A DNA stretch of 5,347 bases from an uncultured Lachnoclostridium sp. (lineage in GTDB: Bacteria; Bacillota; Clostridia; Lachnospirales; Lachnospiraceae), in NCBI GenBank assembly GCA_902464595.1, contig CABQJX010000152.1, positions 1 through 5,347 on the forward strand. Reading direction: 5' to 3'. Shown piece after piece: positions 1 to 4,956 of this stretch. Positions within the stretch are counted from its first letter, which is position 1. Each line of letters begins with the position of its first letter. The notes under the pieces are model-generated. The model did not search any database, was not told the DNA's origin, and saw only the letters and a program-made list of their open reading frames with translations. The position numbers were made by a program, and so were the translations under genes.

Positions 1-47
1 TTGTGGTGATTTTTGCAGTTTACCTCTTGACAAAAGTCATTACATAT
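1..47. other. Left flank with no assigned gene
   Basis: This AT-rich stretch precedes the cloverleaf-like element. A TTGACA hexamer (27-32, plus) lacks a -10 partner at 16-18 bp. A plus-strand frame from position 3 encodes a hydrophobic run (VVIFAVYLLTKVIT) and reaches a TGA at 111-113 inside the element. It could be the tail of a membrane protein entering from the left, but the evidence is too thin to call a gene. Confidence 0.3.
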
Positions 48-63
48 CAGTTCAGCCATACAT

Positions 64-92
64 CTTCTTGTCCGTTTGAAACGGACAAGAAG
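64..92. repeat. Perfect 29-nt palindrome (14-bp arms)
   Basis: The arm CTTCTTGTCCGTTT (64-77) is followed by a single G (78) and then by its exact reverse complement (79-92). As RNA or single-stranded DNA it would form an 11-13 bp stem with a short loop. No run of T follows on either strand, so it does not look like an intrinsic terminator. It is the first internal arm of the cloverleaf-like element. Confidence 0.9.
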
Positions 93-111
93 CATTGGGG
101 GTCTGCCCTAT

Positions 112-176
112 GAAGATTCAGACAGGAAAATGATCATGAAAACAAGCTTTCAACCCATTTTTCTGTCTGAATCTTC
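112..176. repeat. 21-bp stem with 23-nt loop
   Basis: Positions 112-132 pair with 156-176 across 21 positions, with one G-T opposition at 126/162. The loop (133-155) contains a further short inverted repeat, TGAAA (137-141) against TTTCA (148-152), so the hairpin can extend. No T-tract follows on either strand, which argues against a terminator. It is the longest internal arm of the cloverleaf-like element. Confidence 0.85.
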
Positions 177-193
177 GCATGGCTGAACTGTTA

Positions 194-238
194 CAAAAAA
201 TACGCCCTGGGAGAGATATAACTCACCTCAAGGCGTAT
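194..238 (-). terminator. Rho-independent terminator of darA
   Basis: Read on the minus strand, ATACGCC (238-232) pairs with GGCGTAT (206-200). The pairing continues weakly inward through wobbles. The distal arm runs straight into a T-tract, TTTTTT (200-195). The hairpin starts 48 nt past the darA stop codon and is in the right orientation to end the htrA-darA transcription unit. On the plus strand it would have an A-tract, so it appears one-directional. Confidence 0.8.
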
Positions 239-286
239 GTCTGCTTTATCTTTTCCGAAAAAATTTACCCTTCCAGAAAGATCCCC

Positions 287-619
287 TTAGATTTTCTCGT
301 AATGCTCTACATTGATAACAAAAATGGTAGCCCCGCCCACCTCAACGGACATGGGCATAGTAGCGTAATTTACCATGGTAGTGCCGGATATATAAGGCAT
401 ATTCACCGTCAGCTTCTGGTGCTGCCCGCATTCCTGCTTGATAATATCGATCACTTCCTGTACCTTTTCGTCATCAGCGCCGATCATCAAAGTGGTATTT
501 CCCTTTTTCAGGAATCCGCCTGTGGTGGAAAGCCTGGTCACGCTGTAGTGATGCTGGGTCAGCTGGCTTACTACATCATCCTCGTTATCATTCCTTACGA
601 TCGCATAGATTAATTTCAT
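287..619 (-). CDS. darA: DarA/PstA cyclic-di-AMP receptor (PII-like)
   Basis: This 110-residue protein belongs to the PII-like DarA/PstA (YaaQ, DUF970) family, cytoplasmic homotrimers that bind the second messenger c-di-AMP. It begins MKLIYAIVRN and carries the family block VTRLSTTGGFLKKGNTTLMI (27-46) and the late block VEVGGATIFV (92-101). T28, F36, N41 and G47 correspond to positions I recall as nucleotide contacts in characterised homologues. Length matches the usual ~109 aa. The start at 619 is chosen because AAGGAGG lies 8 nt upstream; a longer reading to 685 would run through the promoter and has no comparable site. It lies 104 nt downstream of htrA on the same strand and is followed by a strong terminator, so it can be read from its own promoter or as the distal gene of an htrA transcript. 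Downstream targets of this receptor family are poorly defined. Family assignment is firm. Confidence 0.95.
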   Translation of the reverse strand: MKLIYAIVRNDNEDDVVSQLTQHHYSVTRLSTTGGFLKKGNTTLMIGADDEKVQEVIDIIKQECGQHQKLTVNMPYISGTTMVNYATMPMSVEVGGATIFVINVEHYEKI

Positions 620-627
620 GAGCTGAA

Positions 628-634
628 CCTCCTT
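628..634 (-). promoter_or_regulatory. darA ribosome binding site (fixes the start)
   Basis: On the minus strand this is AAGGAGG, a perfect Shine-Dalgarno match, 8 nt before the ATG at 619. It decides the start in favour of the 110-residue form over an upstream in-frame ATG at 685. Confidence 0.9.
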
Positions 635-650
635 CCCTTCTATTGGGTAC

Positions 651-677
651 AGTATAGCATATTTTTTCCAAAATTGG
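651..677 (-). promoter_or_regulatory. darA promoter (extended -10) with adjacent palindrome
   Basis: On the minus strand TGCTATACT (659-651) is a good extended -10 box (TGnTATACT), which would start transcription about 10 nt before the darA Shine-Dalgarno. No good -35 box is seen at 16-18 bp spacing (TACCAA at 679-674 is poor), which is typical of extended -10 promoters. The 10-bp palindrome CCAAAATTGG (668-677) lies in the spacer and overlaps the -35 region, where a repressor could act. The promoter is supported by sequence; the operator is inference. Confidence 0.6.
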
Positions 678-703
678 TACTGCAACTTTCTTGGGTTTCC
701 GCA

Positions 704-730
704 TTTTTCTTATCTGTTTTTTCTTACCTG
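704..730. repeat. Short imperfect tandem repeat at the htrA 3' end
   Basis: Two adjacent copies, TTTTTCTTATCTG (704-716) and TTTTTTCTTACCTG (717-730), differ by one base and one extra T. The second copy contains the htrA stop codon (724-726). It looks like a local slippage duplication in T-rich sequence. No function is implied. Confidence 0.5.
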
Positions 731-2133
731 TTTTCCTCAGCCGGCCTGGTTCCCAAAGTAATGGACACCTCATGCTCTACATACGCTCCGTTTACCAGGG
801 ACTGAACCGTCAATGTCACCTGGGATCCCCCCTCATAATAGGTCAGCATACGGGTCAGCTCATCCATCGTAGTCACAGACTGGCCGTCAAATTTGGTAAT
901 AATATCCTTTTCTTTCAGGCCAGAGGAAGCGGCTGCACCGCCGTCTACAATTTTATAAACGTAAACTCCGATGGGCATACCATATGCCCGGGAAGCGGCT
1001 GCATCAATATTGGTCACCTGGATCCCCAGATAACCCTGGGCGTCTTCCTCCACTGCCACACGTGTTTTCTTTGTCATCAGACCGCCTAAAATGTCCTGGG
1101 CCTTTGAAATAGGAATGGCAAAGCCCATACCCTCTACCTCTGTGGAAGCTGTCTTGGCTGCGTTGATGCCGATCACATTTCCCTGAAGGTCAATCAGGGC
1201 TCCGCCGCTGTTTCCGGGATTAATGGCCGCATCCGTCTGAATGAATGTATGCTTGAGCCCATTTTCATCTGTGATCTCACGGTCTAAGGCACTCACATAC
1301 CCTACGGTTACAGACTGGCCATAGCCCAGCGCATTTCCAATGGCAATAACCTGCTGTCCTACCTTGATCGTGTCCGAATTTCCCAGAGAGGCCACTTTAA
1401 TCTTGCTCATCGTGTCCGCCGGTATATCATTTAGCTGAACTGCGATAATTGCCAGATCCGTTGCGGAATCCGTTCCCTTTACTGCCGCCTTTACGGTATT
1501 GTCATCGGAAAAGGTAACTGACAAGTCAGAGGCAGCTGACACTACGTGGTTATTTGTGGCGATCAAAAGCTCTGAATCCGTTTGGTTGACAATGATCCCC
1601 GATCCGCTGCTCTGGGCTGTGTAGGTCTGGGATCTTCCAAAGAAATCTCTCTGCTCGATGGTCATGGTATCATGGATCGCCACAATGGAGGGCATGGCCT
1701 GTTCCACGATCCCTGATACATCGCTGACAGGAGAAGCTGACACGCTCTGAGCCGCCCCGCTTGTCTCAGGTACGAAAGCAGGGGCCTGGCTTTCTGTCTG
1801 CAAAACAGGTTCTGCTGATGCAGCTGCCAGCCGGTTCCCTACATAGTTGATGCCTGCCATCACGCCGCCGGACACCGTTCCAAACAGGACGGCTGCCACA
1901 GTGATGCCTGCTGCCCGGCGGAACATTCGGCCTTTTCCTGAATTTTTTTTCCGTTTTTCACTGGGATAGGGAGACGGCTCTCTCCAGACCGTTTCCTGCT
2001 GACGGTAAGGAGCCTGTTCCTGATCCGTTCTTTCCTGTCTTCCCTGTTCCAAACGCTCCGGCGTAGTCCAATTCACTCTCTGTTCTTCTCTCTCGCTTCT
2101 ATCCATGTTTTCTCTATCTCTATCTTCGTACAT
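724..2133 (-). CDS. HtrA/DegP-like membrane-anchored serine protease with one PDZ domain
   Basis: This is a 469-residue trypsin-like S1C (HtrA) protease that degrades or refolds damaged exported proteins at the outer face of the membrane. Residues 1-70 form a very charged, probably disordered cytoplasmic tail. A basic patch (K60-R73) precedes one membrane segment (about 74-97). A Ser/Ala/Pro-rich linker runs to ~138. The protease domain (139-355) has the catalytic triad H196 in ATNNHVV, D226 in SATDLAII and S309 in NPGNSGGAL. A single PDZ domain (about 367-462) binds C-terminal peptides. The start at 2133 is chosen because AGAGGAG lies 7 nt upstream; the earlier ATG at 2190 lacks a ribosome binding site and sits at the predicted transcription start. 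All catalytic residues are present, so it should be active. It is divergent from tmcAL and upstream of darA. The exact paralogue (HtrA, HtrB or HtrC type) cannot be told, so no symbol is given. Confidence 0.95.
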   Translation of the reverse strand: MYEDRDRENMDRSEREEQRVNWTTPERLEQGRQERTDQEQAPYRQQETVWREPSPYPSEKRKKNSGKGRMFRRAAGITVAAVLFGTVSGGVMAGINYVGNRLAAASAEPVLQTESQAPAFVPETSGAAQSVSASPVSDVSGIVEQAMPSIVAIHDTMTIEQRDFFGRSQTYTAQSSGSGIIVNQTDSELLIATNNHVVSAASDLSVTFSDDNTVKAAVKGTDSATDLAIIAVQLNDIPADTMSKIKVASLGNSDTIKVGQQVIAIGNALGYGQSVTVGYVSALDREITDENGLKHTFIQTDAAINPGNSGGALIDLQGNVIGINAAKTASTEVEGMGFAIPISKAQDILGGLMTKKTRVAVEEDAQGYLGIQVTNIDAAASRAYGMPIGVYVYKIVDGGAAASSGLKEKDIITKFDGQSVTTMDELTRMLTYYEGGSQVTLTVQSLVNGAYVEHEVSITLGTRPAEENR

Positions 2134-2140
2134 ATGAATG

Positions 2141-2147
2141 CTCCTCT
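2141..2147 (-). promoter_or_regulatory. htrA-like gene ribosome binding site (fixes the start)
   Basis: On the minus strand AGAGGAG lies 7 nt before the ATG at 2133. The upstream in-frame ATG at 2190 has only T-rich sequence before it, so this site defines the 469-residue product. Confidence 0.85.
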
Positions 2148-2152
2148 CATCC

Positions 2153-2169
2153 CCTCCTCTTCCAGGAGG
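2153..2169 (-). promoter_or_regulatory. Leader hairpin carrying an anti-Shine-Dalgarno arm
   Basis: In the predicted 5' leader of the htrA-like mRNA, CCTCCT (2169-2164) and AGGAGG (2158-2153) form a perfect 6-bp stem with a 5-nt loop. The CCTCCT arm could instead pair with the true Shine-Dalgarno AGAGGAG at 2147-2141, so two exclusive pairings are possible. A translational control role is inference; purine-rich leaders can give such pairs by chance. Confidence 0.35.
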
Positions 2170-2191
2170 TCTGTTTTCTTTTGATGACATT

Positions 2192-2197
2192 ACTATA
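2192..2197 (-). promoter_or_regulatory. Candidate -10 box of the htrA-like gene
   Basis: On the minus strand TATAGT matches the sigma-A -10 box at 5 of 6 positions and would start transcription near 2185, leaving a leader of about 50 nt. The best -35-like hexamer, TTCACA (2223-2218), is 20 bp away, too far for a standard promoter. The promoter may therefore be weak, activator dependent, or misplaced. Confidence 0.4.
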
Positions 2198-2244
2198 CGA
2201 AAAAAAGTTGATGGATCTGTGAAAGAATTGTGGAAATTTTGTGT

Positions 2245-2272
2245 CCATTTTCCTGAGCGCTTCGGAAAATGG
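2245..2272. promoter_or_regulatory. 28-bp near-palindrome between divergent promoters
   Basis: CCATTTTCC (2245-2253) and GGAAAATGG (2264-2272) are perfect 9-bp inverted repeats around a central AGCGCT palindrome (2256-2261). Only the two positions on each side of the centre are not Watson-Crick paired. No T-tract follows on either strand, so it is not a terminator. It lies just upstream of the tmcAL -35 box and upstream of the htrA-like promoter, a natural place for a dimeric regulator of one or both genes. It does not resemble the CIRCE element. The regulator is unknown. Confidence 0.5.
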
Positions 2273-2275
2273 CTG

Positions 2276-2304
2276 TGGACGGATCGATCATTTCCCGATA
2301 TAAT
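2276..2304 (+). promoter_or_regulatory. tmcAL promoter (sigma-A type)
   Basis: TGGACG (2276-2281, 4 of 6 matches to TTGACA) and a perfect TATAAT (2299-2304) are separated by 17 bp. Transcription would begin near 2311, giving a leader of about 60 nt. This placement rules out the upstream in-frame ATG at 2269 as the tmcAL start. Confidence 0.7.
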
Positions 2305-2351
2305 AGGCGTAATCCCATTCGGACAAGAAGCCCTCACCGGCCAAAACAAGC

Positions 2352-2358
2352 AAAGGAG
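2352..2358 (+). promoter_or_regulatory. tmcAL ribosome binding site, long spacing
   Basis: AAAGGAG ends 12 nt before the ATG at 2371, longer than the usual 6-9 nt. It still supports this ATG because the protein homology begins exactly at MNTVGIIAEYNPFHGGH. The spacing may lower translation. Confidence 0.7.
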
Positions 2359-2370
2359 CTGTCAGATCAT

Positions 2371-3633
2371 ATGAACACAGTTGGCATCATCGCGGAATAC
2401 AATCCCTTCCATGGAGGCCACCATTTTCACATAGAAGAAGCAAAAAAAAAGACAAGCGCCGATTACTGCGTCGTTGTCATGAGCGGTGATTTCGTCCAGA
2501 GAGGGGAGCCGGCTGTTTTTAACAAATATCTCCGCACAAAAATGGCTCTCCTTGGAGGAGCGGATCTTGTAATTGAAATGCCATCCCCCTTTGCGGTCAG
2601 CAGCGCGGAGGATTTTGCAGCCTGCGGAGTCCATCTTCTCAACCAATTAGGGGCAGTGACTCATCTCTGTTTTGGGAGTGAAGATGGGGATTTAGAAGGG
2701 ATCTTAAATATAGCCAAAATCTTGGCAAATGAAACGCCGGACTTTTCAGCCCGGCTCCAGGAAGGGATCAAAATGGGACTCAGCTGGCCGAAGGCCAGGA
2801 ACCTTGCTTTAGCCCAGGAATTTCAGACAGAAAACGATCCGTGGAAAATGGAATGGCTCAACGGCCTTCTGGGCTCTCCCAATAATCTTCTGGGCATCGA
2901 ATACTGTAAGGCCCTTCTCCGCTTCAAAAGCAGGATCCAACCTGTGACGATCAAGAGGACAGGACAGGGGTATCATGACTCCTCCATCGAGGAAGGACAG
3001 GCTTCCGCCTCCGCCATCCGAAAAATCCTTGCCAAAGGGGAACAAAAGACGGATCCCTCCTGCTCCCTGCTGATCCGCCATATTCCCTCAAAGGTTCTTA
3101 AACTGTATCCCCAGGGGCGAATCCTCACCCCTAACGACTGCTCCGGCCTTTTAAATTATCGCCTCCTTACGCTGGTTCAAGAGGGAAGGGATCTGACCGC
3201 CTACGGGGATGTATCAAGGGAGCTGGCCAAACGGATAAAAAACTGTCTTCTGGAATATGAAAGCTGGGAGGGGCGCATAAACCAGCTAAAAACAAAGCAG
3301 TACACCTATACAAGGATCAGCCGCGCTCTGACCCATATTTTATTGGAAATCACAGACCAGAAAATCCTCATGGCAAAAAAAGCCGGATATGCCCCCTACG
3401 GAAGAATCCTTGGCTTTCGACGGGAGGCAGGGCCTCTTTTGTCTCTCCTGAAAGAGCATTCCTGCATCCCTCTGATCACCAAAACGGCGGACGCTTCCAG
3501 GATCCTCTCAGGAACAGCGCTGGAGCTTTTTTGCCAAGATGTATATTCCTCCCACGTCCGCCAAAGCATCGAGGCTGTCAAATATGGGGAAGCAGTAAAA
3601 AATGAGTATAACCAGCCGGTCTGCATCATCTAA
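2371..3633 (+). CDS. tmcAL: tRNA(Met) cytidine acetate ligase TmcAL
   Basis: This 420-residue protein belongs to the TmcAL (YlbM, DUF795) family. These cytoplasmic enzymes use ATP and acetate to form acetyl-adenylate and acetylate the wobble cytidine (ac4C34) of elongator tRNA-Met, improving AUG decoding accuracy. The N-terminal nucleotidyltransferase-like fold shows GIIAEYNPFHGGH (5-17), with H14 and H17 as the HxGH-type nucleotide motif, then VVVMSGDFVQRGEPAVFNK (34-52). A second family block is IKRTGQGYHD (194-203) followed by ASASAIRKIL (211-220). The C-terminal RNA-binding part carries GLLNYRLL (259-266), YTYTRISRALTHILLEI (311-327) and GRILGF (344-349). Length fits the usual ~400-415 aa. 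The start at 2371 matches the family N-terminus; an upstream ATG at 2269 precedes the promoter. It stands alone on the plus strand and converges on the methyltransferase gene 50 nt away. No obvious plus-strand terminator follows it. Confidence 0.95.
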   Translation: MNTVGIIAEYNPFHGGHHFHIEEAKKKTSADYCVVVMSGDFVQRGEPAVFNKYLRTKMALLGGADLVIEMPSPFAVSSAEDFAACGVHLLNQLGAVTHLCFGSEDGDLEGILNIAKILANETPDFSARLQEGIKMGLSWPKARNLALAQEFQTENDPWKMEWLNGLLGSPNNLLGIEYCKALLRFKSRIQPVTIKRTGQGYHDSSIEEGQASASAIRKILAKGEQKTDPSCSLLIRHIPSKVLKLYPQGRILTPNDCSGLLNYRLLTLVQEGRDLTAYGDVSRELAKRIKNCLLEYESWEGRINQLKTKQYTYTRISRALTHILLEITDQKILMAKKAGYAPYGRILGFRREAGPLLSLLKEHSCIPLITKTADASRILSGTALELFCQDVYSSHVRQSIEAVKYGEAVKNEYNQPVCII

Positions 3634-3686
3634 AATAAGAGCCTGCCTATTTCAGCTTTCTATTTCCCTTCCCAAAACAGCTCTTA
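3632..3686 (-). terminator. Weak candidate terminator of the methyltransferase gene
   Basis: On the minus strand TAAGAGC (3686-3680), whose TAA is the stop codon, pairs with GCTCTTA (3642-3636), which is followed by TTTT (3635-3632). Two more pairs form past a bulge. The loop is long (37 nt) and the T-tract short, so termination would be modest. Nothing better is visible in the 50-nt convergent gap on either strand. Confidence 0.3.
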
Positions 3687-4940
3687 ACCGGGAAAATCTC
3701 CTGTTTCAGGAAGCAGTTCCGGCGCCAGCAGGCGAACCACCGCAGGATCTGCATGCAAAAAGGTCAGAAGCTCCCGGATCTGCCTCCCGGTCTTCTCCCG
3801 CCGTTTTTCTGCTTCTGCCCGATCCTGCCGGACCGCGCGGATCAAAATATTCTTCGGAGTGTGCTCCATATCGATAAATTCCAGGATCTGGGTGCGGTAG
3901 CCGCGATACTCCAGGGTTTGAGCCCGGATCCCATCGGTATACAGGGCTGCCATACGCTCCTTAACTAACCCGTACTGGAATACCGGTTCCATACATTCAT
4001 TTTTTATCTGTCCATTCAGCTCATGCTGGCAGCAAGGCACAGACAAAATCACCTTCGCCCCCCAGTTCACAGCCTTTTCCAATGCATAATCGGTAGCCAG
4101 GTCGCAGGCGTGAAGGGTCACTACCATATCCACCTGATCCGCTCCCTCATAGGAAGCAATATCCCCACAGCAAAAGGACAGGCTCTCATACCCATACTCC
4201 CTTGCCAGACGGCTGCAATGATCGATCACATCCTGCTTCAGATCCAATCCTGTGATCCGTACAGGATAGCCCTGAAGCTCTTTTAAATAATGATACATGG
4301 CAAAGGTGAGATAAGACTTTCCGCATCCAAAGTCAATGATTCGGGTTTCTTTTGTCTGATCCAAATTGGGGAGGATGTCCTCAATAAACTCCAGGAAACG
4401 GTTAATCTGCCTGAACTTGTCATACCGGCTGCGGACGATCTTCCCTTCCTTCGTCATTACGCCAAGATCGATCAAAAAGGGAACCGGCTTTCCTTCCTCC
4501 AGAATATACCGTTTTTTCCGGTTATGGGAAAGAAGGGATAACCGGTCCCGGTTCCGCTCCGATTCCTGACCCGACTGATTGGAACGGATCCTGACCGGCT
4601 GCGGTTTTTTCTTTACCTTTACCGTCACTTTCCCCTTTTTGCTCACCAGGATCAGCGCTGTTCCCAGACCGGAAGCGATCTCAGCCTGGCGGAACTCTCC
4701 CTCCAGCAGCCCTGTCACATAGGAAATTGTCTCCGGCAGGCTGAGATTTTGGTGGAATGCCTGCTTTCCCACCTGTTCCTCTGCCTGGAACACCAGCTCC
4801 CCCCGCAAAAGCAGGGGACGGATCCTGGATCTTACTTTCTTTCCTCCGTCAGCAGGATGGCTTATAAGGATCCGATCCAAATCTTCATTTAAAAACAGTT
4901 CCAACGCCTGGCTTATATTGCTCCGTTCTTCCTGTGTCAT
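3684..4940 (-). CDS. SAM-dependent methyltransferase, Methyltransf_32-like
   Basis: A 418-residue class I (Rossmann-fold) methyltransferase resembling the Methyltransf_32 group, which also contains the eukaryotic METTL25/RRNAD1-like proteins. The N-terminal ~140 residues are an uncharacterised, basic domain, with a lysine-rich patch near 101-112. A conserved block follows (KKRYILEEGKPVPFLIDLG, 142-160). The SAM-binding core has motif I IIDFGCGKSYLTF (201-213), acidic motif II GLDLK (231-235), CGDI (258-261), VTLHACDLATD (274-284) and the distinctive VPCCQHEL (301-308), where the Cys pair is typical of this group. The C-terminus is charged. The substrate is not known; RNA is plausible from the basic N-terminus and relatives, but unproven. 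The start at 4940 has AGGAG 6 nt upstream. It follows the histidine phosphatase gene by 16 nt, so the two are probably co-transcribed. Confidence 0.85.
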   Translation of the reverse strand: MTQEERSNISQALELFLNEDLDRILISHPADGGKKVRSRIRPLLLRGELVFQAEEQVGKQAFHQNLSLPETISYVTGLLEGEFRQAEIASGLGTALILVSKKGKVTVKVKKKPQPVRIRSNQSGQESERNRDRLSLLSHNRKKRYILEEGKPVPFLIDLGVMTKEGKIVRSRYDKFRQINRFLEFIEDILPNLDQTKETRIIDFGCGKSYLTFAMYHYLKELQGYPVRITGLDLKQDVIDHCSRLAREYGYESLSFCCGDIASYEGADQVDMVVTLHACDLATDYALEKAVNWGAKVILSVPCCQHELNGQIKNECMEPVFQYGLVKERMAALYTDGIRAQTLEYRGYRTQILEFIDMEHTPKNILIRAVRQDRAEAEKRREKTGRQIRELLTFLHADPAVVRLLAPELLPETGDFPG

Positions 4941-4956
4941 ACTTCTCTCCTAAATT

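Larger units (their letters stand above)
48..190. repeat. Cloverleaf-like nested inverted-repeat element
   Basis: About 143 bp are almost entirely self-complementary. The outer arms CAGTTCAGCCAT (48-59) and ATGGCTGAACTG (179-190) are perfect 12-bp inverted repeats. Inside them lie a perfect 14-bp palindrome with a one-base centre (64-77 / 79-92), a small GC hairpin (96-100 / 106-110, one G-T wobble) and a 21-bp stem (112-132 / 156-176). The last has a single non-Watson-Crick position, G126 opposite T162, which is a G-U wobble in plus-strand RNA and an A-C mismatch in minus-strand RNA. Linkers between arms are only 1-4 nt, so the whole folds on paper as a four-way junction. No transposase, T-tract, coding sequence or clear promoter is seen inside. 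It could be a MITE-like non-autonomous element, a structured RNA, or an invertible segment. The repeats are read directly; the identity is unknown. Confidence 0.75.

Noticed and set aside
1..59. Minus-strand frame beginning ATG GCT GAA CTG at 59 and open to the left edge
   Set aside because: Only 19 codons are visible, there is no Shine-Dalgarno sequence, and the ATG again belongs to the repeat arm.
3..113. Plus-strand frame with a hydrophobic stretch ending in TGA at 111-113
   Set aside because: Could be the tail of a membrane protein, but it is short, its last third reads through the palindrome, and no family is recognised.
64..176. Hairpins as intrinsic terminators
   Set aside because: No T-tract follows either stem on either strand.
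179..613. Plus-strand open frame of 144 codons beginning MAELLQK
   Set aside because: It lies almost wholly antisense to darA, has no ribosome binding site, and its product resembles no family; the ATG comes from the outer arm of the inverted repeat.
691..1089. Plus-strand open frame opposite the htrA-like gene
   Set aside because: Shadow of the PDZ-encoding region; no ribosome binding site and no recognisable product.
82..2330. Direct repeat CGGACAAGAAG at 82-92 and 2320-2330
   Set aside because: An 11-base match is expected by chance in a window of this size, and the second copy lacks the palindromic partner.
2188..2349. Longer N-terminus for the htrA-like protein (ATG at 2190 or 2349)
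   Set aside because: Neither has a ribosome binding site. The 2349 start would run through the divergent promoter region, and the ATG at 2190 overlaps the predicted transcription start.
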